Program-made: the position numbers and the translations under genes
Source of the DNA: Phalacrocorax aristotelis
Lineage: Eukaryota > Chordata > Aves > Suliformes > Phalacrocoracidae
DNA: 64,000 nt
Reading direction: 5' to 3'
NCBI RefSeq assembly: GCF_949628215.1
Contig: NC_134286.1
Location: 1,612,001 to 1,676,000 of the forward strand
The notes under the pieces: generated by a model
What the model was told of the DNA's origin: nothing
The model's input: the letters and a program-made list of their open reading frames with translations, nothing else
Databases searched by the model: none
In this document: positions 33,745-46,000 of the stretch, one piece after another
Numbering within the stretch: position 1 is the stretch's first letter
How the letters are laid out: each line of letters opens with the position of its first letter

Positions 33745-36700
33745 AACCCCCACCCCCAGGAGTAACTACTGTAGCTTTTCAAATCTGTGGCCACAAAAGT
33801 ACCATATTGCATACTGCGAAAGCATACTACATTTATAAAAGTATAATGTTAAATTTACCTTGCAATATCCATGGAATTTTCTCTTATACTTTGTTATTCC
33901 TCATACTGGAATATTCCATGGTATATCTTCAAAGACTCCTGTTAAGAGAGATGACATTGATATAATTTCTGGTTAGGTGACAACCAGCGGTCAGTCAACA
34001 CAGTGACATTACTAACCTAATGTCACTCTGTAGAGATAATCCTCATGGAGTGTGTCATTAGAGACAAGTTTTGCCTGTAGAAGTGTTTTTACAAAGAATG
34101 CTTTTGTGTGCTGTGAATAAGTGACATAAACACATCACTGGTGGGTGACTTAACAGTTGACATGGTAATAAATAATGTGGAAATCACTGTCAGGGAATTC
34201 TGCATCATTTGTTGCAGTCATGTATGTGACACTGTGTTAGTTTGTTACCCTCTGGCAGGAGTAACTTAGAGACCTCTCTGTGTCTAGCTTTGTGACTACC
34301 CTCAGTCGTCTTATTAATTGTGCGTTCCTTGTTTCGTGCTGCATCTTAAGCTGGACAGATACAATTACACGGTGAGATTTTTAATCCCACTTGTGCTGTA
34401 TTATCAGTATTTTTTCATTGTTGAGGATTCTTAATTTTAGGTCAAAGACCGTGTTACTCTGACTTGGTCAATGGTTAGCTAGTCAATTTTTGACAGCAAA
34501 AATGATTACCTAGACTGAAGGTCAATACTACAGAAGTAGTAGAGCTCACATTGCCCTGTCCTAATCAATTGAACTATACTAGACAATTCAAGGTTGTAAT
34601 AATACTCAATCATGTTTAAGATGTAAACAAAGTGGAATTTGGGAATTAAGCTACATAACTGTGATGGGATAGATAATTCTGTGTTTTATTCAGGGGTGTG
34701 AAGAAAGTGCAAGTAGACTGCCACTGCATCCTGCTGTAGACTGTAATTGCACACAGGCATTGGCCAAAGACTGACAGCCCTGCCAGTATGTCAGTGTGTC
34801 GCCACCAGCTGCAGTGGAATTCCTACTAATTTGCACCGGCACAAGTAAGGGGGAATTTGACCCACATTTCTTGGTTAGTTAACTAGTCTGCTACTTAAAG
34901 GCTGTCACCTGCCCTGTTGAATTCATTGCTGCTGCACAACAGTAAGAACTGCTGTTATATTTTGTTCCCGCGGTCTTTCATGACTAGTTGCTTGCTACTG
35001 CTCTTGGGTGTTAATCTACGGTGGGCCTCAGTTAACTTCACAGCTGCCAAGGTGAAAATATTGCTTGCAAAAGCAATTCTGATGGTTATGAAAGAGCAGT
35101 CACTTCTTTTAAATATATTGAAAACTTTTAATTTCAGTGGAAGTACAGCAATTTACTTCAGCTGAGAATTTGACTAATTGTTGTATTTGTGTTCTATTTG
35201 TACAGTCAGAAATGATGCTGCAGTACCGTGTCTCGGGGAGAAGGTAAGCCATCCACGGGAAACTTCCATGCAATATTCCTTGAAACATTGTCAGAACATT
35301 GTTTCAACTGTTCTGTTCTTTAAGAACCACATGTTTCAAAGACCTCTCTAAACTTTCTAATCTCCTTATGTGGAGCTTTGTAGCACTTTACATTACCTGA
35401 CTTTTGTGTAGAAGATTCATTTAAAGCATACAAAAATAGAGGGGTTTCCATTTTTTACCAGTGACTTTCTTCAGGATCCTGTGTTTCACTAGTTTTAATA
35501 CTGTCTAGGCATCGCTGTTTATCTCTTAAAGCTGGCTCTGATAGATAGCTTGCTGCAGACAGATGTAGATTACTTAAACTTTTCCCTACTAGTATTTTCT
35601 TACAGCTTTTTATGTTCACTGCGAAGTCTGACTTGGACTCAAACCTAGAAATTACAAGAGTCAAGGAAGTCATCAGCTGACTGTCAGTTTTACGTATGTG
35701 TTTGCTGAAGCTCGCTCTCAAAATGAAAACCAAATTCTTTTCCAGGTATCCTGCTTAATAGTCATTTGCAAAGCAGTAAAAATAGATGCCCTGTTTAGAA
35801 ATTAAATAGCTCCAGAGTCTGGCCTGGCTTTACAGACCAGCCTGCACATGAATCTTCAGGTAAACAGAATAACTTAAGTAAACATCACTTCTCTGAATGG
35901 GTAAACTTCAAAAAATTAATTATAACCACAATGTGATTTAAAATTTTTTCATGTTGTTAAAATAGTTGATATTCATACCTTAAACAATGATACTTGCTCC
36001 AATCTCTTGCCCAGTTTGCTGTTACTCAGGGACTCACTTAATTGTGTTGCGTTGTCAAGTGTTTTCTCCCAGTTTGTTCTGTAAATGAAACCTATAGTGT
36101 ACAGCCTTGCTTATGTCTGTAGTGTCTTGCCTATATGTGAGGCTTTATTTATATTATACTTTTCTTTCCTCTGAGAGATTAAATCTGTGACAATTAAAAC
36201 TGATGCCAGCTTTGGTCTGTGGGTTAGCTGAGGTGTTTGAAGTATGCAAGGGGAGGTGATACACCAAATGGCCAAGCTGCCAGGTAGCCTGTTCATTGGA
36301 TGCTGTGGGCCTGGGTTCCAGCACCCATCAGAGGAATCAGAGGTCTCTTAATCCCACTCTTCCCCACCCCACCTACTTTTTGTGGAAGTGATGGGGAATG
36401 TTTGCTGGCATGAGTTTCATGTGGGAGGCATATATCGTAAAATATCACTTTAAATTGTATAAGAAATTAAACGGGAACAATTACTCGTGAAGTCAACATC
36501 GATTTTAGATTTAAGTCTGCCATAATTTTGAGGAACTCAGTTTTTTTTGTTTGTTTCCTTCAATATGGACTGGAGGTGGAGTGATAAATGTGAACTCGTC
36601 TATTATTGGGGAGGGTAATGTCATATTGCCTTGGAACTACGTAATGTTCTTTAATTTGAATTATAAGCAGATATTATTTCTGTAGCTATGATTTGGTCTC

Positions 36701-37544
36701 CTTCCCACTATAGATGCAGTATGTGAAGACCCTGAATCTACCTGGAAAATCACATTATAGATCAGAGTTAAGTGCTTTGTTACCTTTCACAGAGACTTCT
36801 GCATTACATTCAGTCGTTGTTCTTCATTGTGTTGCTGTGGGTTTTGGTTTTTTTTAGTGCTGTGAAAGATTCCAGCATGCTTTTTAGCCACTGGTGAAAC
36901 TGGTTAAGCTAATTAGCGATGAGTGGTTTTGGTTACTTGGATTATTTATATCTTTCACTTATTGTACAGATATAAACATAAAAGCCTTTAAGCCTAACAC
37001 CTCTGTAATAAAAGGATCTTGATTTAAGTAATATTTTTAAGATGGGGCCTCCGTAGTTGTAAAGGAACTCAGGGGTAAGAATTGCAGATGATTCTTTTCT
37101 GTTCTAATAGGAGCTCTTCTAATTTTTTTGACAGAGTTGCGGTGTAATTGTGCAGGCAGGTGCAGAGTATGCTGGCATGTACATAAGGAACCCATTTACT
37201 GAGTCACTGTCACTTTAACAGCAGGGAGCTTGACTCCCTGAGGTGCCTCTAAAGCATTTCGGGATCACTGAGTCAGGACTAAATAACACCCAGCTGCGTA
37301 AGAACAAACACCTGTCAGATAATGCAGCTAATAGCTGGCTTAGTTATCAGTGCCCTTCTCTATCTGCCTCCTCTCCCCCTGTCTTTCTGAATGTATGATG
37401 CATTTCCCACAACGTCATGTTTAAAAGCCTCAATAATCCTGTAATGGCAGCTGATGGACACCTTTTATATGTTGATTCCTTCTTGCCGCGGTTTCAGAAA
37501 GATGGTGAAAGTTTGCATGATGAAATCTTCGTTTCAAGTGAGAG
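33745..37544. other. Unannotated AT-rich region
   Basis: About 3.8 kb with no recognisable gene, satellite, LTR or CR1. Open frames are short and occur on both strands. Confidence 0.5.
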
Positions 37545-37955
37545 ACCTCAAAAGACCCCCCCTGCAGCGCTGCGTCCAGCTCTGGGGTCCTCAGCACAAG
37601 AAGGACGTGGACCTGTTGGAGCGGGTCCAGAGGAGGGCACAAAAATGCTCCGAGGGCTGGAGCCCCTCTACTGTGAGGCCAGGCCGAGGCAGCTGGGGTT
37701 GCTCAGCCTGGAGAAGAGAAGGCTGCGGGAAGACCTTGTTACAGCCTTTCCGTACTTAAAGGGGGCTAATACGAAAGACGGGGACAGACTTTTTTTAGTA
37801 GGGCCTGTGGTAATAGGACAAGGGGTAACGGTTTTAAACTAAAAGAGGGTAGATTTAGACTAGATATAAGGAAGAAATTTTTTTATAATGAGGGTGGTGA
37901 GCCACTGGCACACGTTGCTCAGAGAAGTGGGAGATGCCCCATCCCTGATGATGAG
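37545..37955 (+). mobile_element. CR1 LINE fragment, 3'-truncated
   Basis: CR1 segments are visible: 'ccctgcagcgctgcgtccagctctgggg', 'gagcgggtccagaggagggcac', 'ctcagcctggagaagagaaggctg', 'actagatataaggaagaaattttttta'. The usual terminal ATTCTATG-type tail is missing, so this piece ends before the element's 3' end. Confidence 0.9.
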
Positions 37956-39973
37956 GCCGGGGCTTTCCGACTGCTGGAGCAGAGCAGCCACTGCTGCTGT
38001 TCGCACCCTTACTTTGGCACCCTTGCTGCCTTGCTGTGACCGCTGTCACGTGCACAGTTGCCGACAGACAGAGCCCTTGGCAACAGGGAACGGCCATGAC
38101 CATCTATGACCACAGGTCAGATTCGATTAGGATATAGCGGAGTCCTGCCGGGGGGCTGATGAAGTCGGTCCTCCTCGGAGCAGTGGTTCCTGCAGTCAGG
38201 GGCTCTCCCATTACGTCGGGATGCCACCTAAGGCAACTCCTTGAGGTGGAGACCCCTCAGCTGCTTTGGTGAGTGACTGCGCATTCTGGATCCTCATTCT
38301 TAAGAATAACCTTAAGAATTCCCAAGTCAGATGAGCAGTGATAGTTCCCGCCTGGCGTCCTGACCCTGTGATTACCTAATGTTTCCTGGAGAGTTAAATC
38401 GCCTCATCCTGCCCTAGCAGCTACTTGGCCGCCTGGGACATCACAGGTGCCTGCACATGCTGGGCTCCTGTTCCACTCCTGCCTTCAAAGCCACTCAGCT
38501 ACAAGTGGCATCACAAGCCAGGCTCAGAGTCCTGCCCTAGCACGTGCTCAGCCACCTGGGACTTCGCCTCCACCGGAGAGACCAGGTGCCCTCGAGGTTA
38601 CACGCTGCACTACTAAGTGTTGTACAGCCAGAGCTACTTCTAGGTTTCTAGCTTTGAACTTGTTTGCAGTAAGAACAATGATGGTAATTACAATAATGAT
38701 GATGCAAAGAACCACCCGGGTTTTAATAAATGGGCTGATATGGCTATCAAAGAAAAGGCCAAAGTCCCAGACCCGTGAGCTCTCCCAGCGTAATGGATTC
38801 CTCCTCCTTACCAACCCTGCCGACTGCATTCTTGCCACTGGCGCAGTCTCTCTAGGAGACTCGGAATGGATCTAAAAATAAAGAGTTATCATTCTTTTTT
38901 AAGTAAATTGGGCAGAGCCAGGTTCTGCCTTAGCACCTAGGTTTGTCACAGCTCTTGGCCATTCCTGGATGCTGTAACACACAGGTAATGCCACTCCGGC
39001 AAGGCCTGGTGGGGTGGTGGGATGCCCCGACGGTCAAGGAGCGACCTACGCTGCTTGTACTTGGCGGGGGATGTGCTGGGATTTCCGCAATATCCGTGCC
39101 CCACTGCTAGGAGGAAGCCCTGTGGTCTGCTCTGAGGGCACAGGGGTGCAGTTCATTTCCACTGTGAGGATGCTAAAGGCAGCGTTTGTGACGGATGCAT
39201 GTCCCAAGGGTCCTTAAACACGCGTTTGGGGGGGGCAAGGGTGCTCTGCCCTGGGCGTGGATGGCAAGGGGTGAGCAGCGGGAGCTGCAGCGGGACCTGC
39301 GTGGGAGCAGCACAGGTGCTGCTGGGGCCGGTTGGAGACGGTTCCCACCAGCTCCAAAAGAGATGTGAACAGCCATCGCCTGCCAAACCTCTGCCAGTCG
39401 GGGGAGCCCGCTGCCCCCCGCTCCAGACATGTTGGGTGAGAGAGGCAGGAAGAAGCAGGGAAGGGCAGAAGGAAGCCCCTAAGCACTTACAGCCTGGTGT
39501 CGCCATGTGGGGAGATGGCGGGGGTGAGCCCCAGCGTGGGGAACCCCCTCCTGGTCAGGAGATAGTGAGGTGGGGGCAGCCCCCTGGAGCCCCTGCCCAC
39601 TGCAAAGCCCCCTGGCAGGGCCTGGGCGGGTGGGGAGGGGGTGGGCTGTGTGCAGCCCCTCTGTGACACGGTCTGGGGTCACAATGGGACAGCCCCCTTT
39701 TCCCGGGTCGTGACCAGCATCCACCCCACACACGCCGGCGAGGCAGAGGTGACTCCAGGTGCTGGGAGCTGCTCTCGCCACCGCGCTGCTCCGGAGGAGC
39801 TGTTCTGCAGCGAGGAGGAGAAGGCGGAGAGAGGCAGTGCCACAGCACTGGGGCTGGTGAAGGGCACACGAGGAGGAGGAGAGCAGAGAGGAGGTGGCTT
39901 TTTGCAGGAAGCAAGAACGCCACCGGCCAGCCACCTGCTGCAGTTGTTGACCTGGAGCAAGGGTGGAACTAAG
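37956..39973. other. Unannotated region upstream of the CCDC81-like gene
   Basis: From about 38.9 kb the sequence turns GC-rich. An AATAAA lies at 38877-38882 with no gene attached. The promoter of the CCDC81-like gene may lie in 39.2-39.97 kb, but no TATA box or other clear element was found. Confidence 0.45.
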
Positions 39974-40037
39974 ATGGCAGACGACCGCTTCTTGCGGCCT
40001 CACTTGTGTCCAACGATTAAGAAGCTCAAGAGTTCTG
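39974..40037 (+). CDS. CCDC81-like exon 1 (start)
   Basis: Reads MADDRFLRPHLCPTIKKLKS and ends in a split Glu codon; donor gtaagg. Chosen as the start because its phase joins exon 2 and there is no in-frame upstream acceptor that I can support. Confidence 0.7.
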
Positions 40038-43000
40038 GTAAGGCCTTCGGACCCAATTGCGTAAGCGTTGCCAGGTCAAGGCCATCTCTGAAAACAGGCG
40101 TGGAAAGCCCGAGGGCTGTGGGGGTGTCTGCTCAGGGCTGGTGACTGCAAGGAGGGACCAGCCTGACCATGCCTAAGGGCTGGGGGGCTGATCCAGCAGC
40201 TCCTGGTTCTCTTCCTGACGTGGCCCCTGCCTTCCTGGGGCACCCCAGGCAGAAGTCCGTGGCCCCAAAGGGCTGCTCCTTGCCGGGTGGTGGGCGGTGC
40301 CACCCTGAGCTCGTGTGTGAACGGGAGAGCTGAAGGTGCTCGTGGGCCGTGTGGAGTTGGTCTGTTTGGAGGTGCGACACAGGGAAACTGGCCCCTGCTG
40401 GGGAGCCACCAGGGCCTGCCCTGAGCCTCTGAGGTTCTGTGGAGCACAGCACCCTGCCCTCGCTGACGTGGCAATGCGCTGCTGGTTTCCCATGGCAGCG
40501 GGTCACAGCCTGGAGAGCTGCGCCTGAAAGGAAAGGAGCCGTCTTGGAGGCAGGCTGAGGTGTCCTTTGGTTCTTGCCAGGCTCTAGAGAGGCCATCTGA
40601 AATGCCTGTGCTCAAACTGCTTCGGTCCCTGGACAGGAGCGGGCTGAATGGTTTTGAGGTTGCTGCTTCAGAGCATGACATATCTTCCCCTTGTTTTTCC
40701 AGAGTTTGCTAAGATTTGGGCCAGCTCCTCATGGTACCTCAGCCAACAGCTGGCTCTCCACCAGGTGGGGCTTACCTCCTTCTCCTCCCCTCACATCCTG
40801 ATGAAGGCCAATGAAGTCCTGACAGCCCTTTGCCTTGGAGTGCAATTGTTCTTGCCCTTCCTTGAAAGCAGAAACGATGCCCCAGCGTGATGCTGCGATG
40901 CGCAGATGTGCCACGCACCGCCACCTCTGCCTATTCAGCTGTGCAATAAGGTCCAGGCCTAGGGTCAGAAAAAGCGCTAGGCTTCTGGGGCTTCTGGAGT
41001 CCCCATGGTCAGAGTTGCATGACAAAACCTGGGAGACTTCAGGGTTTATTCCAAGTGTGGGAATTCCCCGCCCTGCCTTTCGTCTTCTTGAGCCAAAGGA
41101 TGGCTGTCAGCTTTTCCTGCACTATTGGGTTCTTCGTGAAGGTGAAGGTGAAGGGGAGTGAGAGGGAAAAGTGCAGATGCAGTTTGTCCTCTCCCAGGGT
41201 TTCCAAAGAGCCCGTCTCGCTCCTTTGTGCCTAGGCCTGGGCAGGGCGCTAAGCACCATCCCCATTCTCTGACAAGTCATCCCTCTGTCCCTCCAAGACT
41301 TCTTCTGATCCGCCATGTCACCTGTTTCAGGCTGTCCGCATTCCTGGACTTGGGACTTTTGTGGTTGTCAGACAGCGAGTAGCCAGCAAGGAGAAGGGCC
41401 TGGTGGTTGTGGAGAGACCCGTGTTTCATCTTGCAAACACTCTGGCGCGGGATCATGACCTCCGATACGGCTGCATAGACATTCCTGGTAAGCAGACAGA
41501 CTGAAAGGGGGGAAAGCAGGGGAAACCCAGGGCAGAAAGAGGGGTTGTTCCAAAACCCAGCGACCACGATGCCTGTGCTTTCCAGTCACTGCTGCCATTG
41601 CAGCAGCTGTCGTAGGAGCCTGGGGGGCACCGAGAGCTTGGGTCTGTGCCTGGGGTGCATTTCTCTGATGTCCAAGAGAGCACCGAATGTGGGCACGGCT
41701 CCAATGGCCTGGCAGCCTCCAGCTTGCCATGAGGCCTGTCACCTGTCTCCCCACCTTGTCCTGCGTCATGGCTCTTCTTCCTGCCAAGCACCTAAGACTC
41801 TCCCTTCCCCTGTCTGTATTGGAGAAGCCAGAGCCGCCTGTATCGCAGAAACCAGAGCTGTCCGTCCTGCACCTCACTTTCCACTTGGAACAGGAAGGGA
41901 CAATGCGAGCTTGTCCTCAGAGCGCTGTCCCAGCTAGGCAACTCAGCAGCAATGTATTGCCTGAGGGCCTGGAAGCTGCAGACCTTTGATGGCAGCCTGC
42001 CTGGCAGCTCTGCAAGCTGGTGTGTTCCTCTTCTCTTGTTTTTCAGGTCATCAACATTTTGAGCAGCTGCCGTACGCTCGGATAGCGTCCGACAACGCTG
42101 TCTCTGAGGGCACGGTGCAGCTTTGCATGGAAAGGACCATCTTTCTTCTCCATGCCTGCCTAGAGAAGAGCAAGAACGTTGCCCTCATTTGGAGCGACGT
42201 GGGTGTGCTGATCATAGAGGGAAAAGACGTAAAAATGAGATTTTACAGAGACTTTTTGAGAAGGCTGAATGGGACTGGGCAGATGTTCCAGGCTCTTCTT
42301 GAGGTAGGATTTTCATTTTCCCAGGGTTCTTCTGGAATGTGTCCTGGGGACTGGGGGGCTGCTTTCTCCCGCCCTGCCATGCCTTGTTCAGCCCCTTGGG
42401 CTCCTCGCGGTGCACAGTACAGCACGCTCTCTGTGGAGCGCTTCCCTTGCGTGCAATGGTCTGGCTTTGCAAGAGATACCCCCAGCGGGGCCTCGCTGTG
42501 TGGCAAAAGGCCAGCGCTGATGGTGTGTGGGGAGTGCCGCTTGCCCCACTCTTCGGGGTAGGGAGCAGAGGCACAGGCAGAGCAAGGCTTGCAGAGGCCA
42601 GAGCCCTTTGCCTGCTCTGGCCCTGTGCTTGCGTTGGCCTAAGGTGGGCTGAGCAGCCAGCCCTTCCCAGCGGCCCCATCTCCCGCCATCTGTCTCCGTC
42701 CTCGTTGCAGATGTCAGAGGTGAGGGACTCGGTCATCTCACGCCATGACACCGCTGCTGCCCAGACCTCTTCTGGACGTGTTATCGTCCTACCACGGTAC
42801 GTTTGCTCCTGCAGCCCTTGGCGGAGCAGGCGAGCAGCTTCTCACCTCGTGCTTGGGACGCCTGCCTTGCCGGGCACTGAGAACTGTACTCGTGATGGCA
42901 TTGAGGAGGGAGTGTTTCAGAGGCCTCGTTGGCAGGGAGCTCCCTGCTTGCTCTCGTTCAGCTTGACTTCATTTGGAGGAAGACGGGACAGCGACAACGC

Positions 43001-46000
43001 TTTATGCCTCTGTCCTACTGTGGCCCAAGAGAGGCATTTAGGCAACATTTTCCAGCAGGCTTCTCCAGCTCTTTCTCGTTCCCATGCATGAGAGTGCCTT
43101 CTGCTTGGGGCCAAGGGGCAGAGGGGTCCAAACGGGAGCTTGCGTCTGGTGGGATTCTGCAGAGCTCTGTCTGGTACCAACATTGCTGTGCAGTGCCATC
43201 GACGACTGAGGGGAGGGAGGTGACTCCTTAAGAGCAGGAATCTGTGAGGCTCTACAAGAAACTTGGAGGACAAGATTCGCAATCTAGAGATTAGTCTGCT
43301 TGCCACGTGCACTAGGAGTAGGAGAGGTCTCATTTTCCCCAGAAGCAGCAAGGGCGTTTTGTGGGAAGACGACCATTCTCAGAGGGAGGATGGAAACACT
43401 GGCACGGGCCGACGGGGCGTCGCCTGCCCCTCCAGGCACTGGAGTTCCTGCTATGGTCCTTGTGGTTGGGCTGTCGTGGGAAACCACGCGGTGTCCTTTC
43501 TTCAGCCCGGTGCTTTCTTCCTCTTTCCAGGTACAAGCTTGAGACCGTGCCTAAAACGCCAACAGTAAAAGTGGAGCTGAGCGCACCCGTGAAGGCCACC
43601 CCAGAGCAGGGCTGGGGAAAAGGTGAAGGCACTGGAAAGAAAAGTAAGGGACCAGCGGGTTGCTGGCAGGGGGCTGTAGGTTTTCCTTCCTCCGTGTCTG
43701 CAGGGAATTAGGGCGGAGGCTACCCAGGATGCCTGGAAGAGGGAGAGGCACCTCCTGTGACTCTCTGTACCCATGATGGTAAAACTCCAGTGACCCATGG
43801 TGGAACAGGGCCTCAGGACAGCCCTGCCCCACAAACGGCCGCTGGGACTGCTGACGGGCCCCTTCCCGGTGGCCTCCACTCCCCAGCCTGTGCTGCAAAC
43901 GGTGCAAAGCTCTGACCCTGCTGCTGTCCCAGGAAACACAGCTTTCATCCAAAGGGGTGAAAAGGACCACCTTCAGCAGTGTTACCACAGGCCTGAGCAG
44001 ACCTGCACGTTGCTCTTGTTGCAACTGGGACACGAGAGGCACCCAGTTCCCCGACCAACACCAGGTTGATGTTCTGAAGAATCGTCTCATTTCCTCTCTC
44101 TAGAGGCTCTTGCTGAGAAGCGCCTCCTCCACCGAGCAAGGCTTTCCCCACAGCGGTTACCTGCAGTGACTGTGAAGTCAGAGCAGAGTCACAAAACTGA
44201 GAGGAGTGAGCCTCGTGCCAGGTGAGACACTTGCACAACGCGATGAGGGTGACCCCGTGCTCCCACCTCTCTGGGAGGGAGGCGTTTCTCCTGGACACAG
44301 AGGCTAGATGACCTCAATGCATGGTTATCCCACGTTCCACTAACTCATGGTTTCTTGGTGCATGGCAAGCCTCTCGTAGCTCCTTGGGACGCTGCTGGCA
44401 GCATCATTTCTTTCCTTGCTCCTGGCGTGCAGATCTGTTGAGGAACTAACTGCAAATGCTCACTCCAGGAGCGGAAGGCCTGTGTGGCTTTCCCTTCAGA
44501 TGGAAATGACCCCGACCTTTCTGTTGGCTGAGAATAGTGTTCTGCAGTTAGGTTCTGCAGAGGGTTCCTCTGATTAACCAGAAGCCTCTTCTATGCTAAC
44601 ACCAGGCTTATATGGCCTTGCAAAAGGGAAGGGCCCAGGAGAGCTCAGTGGCATGATTGCTTTTCACATGGGGTCGTGTCCTCCCCCTTTTTGACGCTGC
44701 ATCCCCAGCACCCAACCTGCCTGTCCAGCCCGTGAGCACTCTGGATTTGGACCACTGAGCAGACTTCAGTGCGCTGACCCGGAGGGCGGAGCGGTATCTC
44801 CGGGCATAGGACGCTGTTCCTCTCATTGGTCCAGCAAGAGAGGGCCTAGACCTGGGCATCCTGAGTTACAGCGGGGCTGTTGGGCACATCTGAGCCTGAC
44901 AGCCTGGGGGGTCTTCTCTGTCTCTGCGCACTTGATCACAAGGCGGCAAGCAGAGCGCATGCTGCTGCAGAAGCAGGTGCGCCACTCGGAAGCACAAGAC
45001 ACAGAAGCAGCTCCTCCTGCGCTCCTGCCAACGCACCCTGTTGTGTCTTTGCAGGCAGGTGCCGCCCATCCAGGGGAGCTCCTTGAAGGAAATAGAGGCG
45101 AAAGAGAAAGTAATTCCTCTGGTTCAACCCAGAACAGTCGACTTCATTGCCAGAACGATTGAGAGCAGAGAAAAGGTACCTGACACAGGCTGCTGCAGTG
45201 AGTGTGTCGTAGCGGGCTGTAGAGAGGCCTCGCTCCATGCCTGCCGATTCTCCCAGGAGTCACTTAGCTCCCTCTTACTGGAGACAGGCTCTTGGGTGGA
45301 GCCTGCAGAAGCCCGGGAGCAAACCAACGTGGATAGATAGGCAGAAGAGAAGGGGCAAAAGGGAGGGCGGGAATGAGAAGAGCTCAGCCCTCTGCAGGGC
45401 AGACTAACGCTGCCTGCTGTTGCATTTTGGTCGCCCTGCAGAATAACCACTTGCAGAGCAAGGAGAGGCTTCCAAAACACATCAGGAAATTCTTGGGTGA
45501 AGAGGAAAAGAAGAAAAAGGAGCTGGCGAAGGCAAAAACAAGTCGAGGGCAAACCCCACCAGCAACTGAATTGAAGGCCAAGAGACAAAAGGAGACGCCC
45601 GAGGCGAAAGCTGAGCGAGAAAAGGAGACACAGAGGAGCCAGGTATTTTGAATTTGTGCCGAGAAAGAGCACTTTCTCCTCCAGGTGGGGCTGAGATTGC
45701 ACGGTACCTCCAGCACCCCAGCCGTCATAGCAGCGTTGCTGCAGCGGAGCTGGGCGGGTGACGGCTGCCTTTCCTGAGCAAGAGGGGTGCCAGGGGGTTG
45801 TAGTGAAACCCTGGTGACAAGCAGGCGTCACCCCACGGGCGTGCTGAGGTCCTGCTCCTGGTTTTCCCCATCGCACTAGGGTCCCTGCCAGAAGTGGTCT
45901 GGGGGTTTGCACGCTGGGAAGCAGCACCCTCCGGGTGCGGGGCCATTGCACGAGAGTCTCTTCCTGTGCAGGAATCCAGTTCCTCTGACGAATTATCAGC

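Noticed and set aside
38447-40681. Several 100-200 residue frames on both strands upstream of the CCDC81-like gene
   Set aside because: High GC makes stops rare; there is no homology, no consistent exon structure, and overlapping frames exist on both strands.
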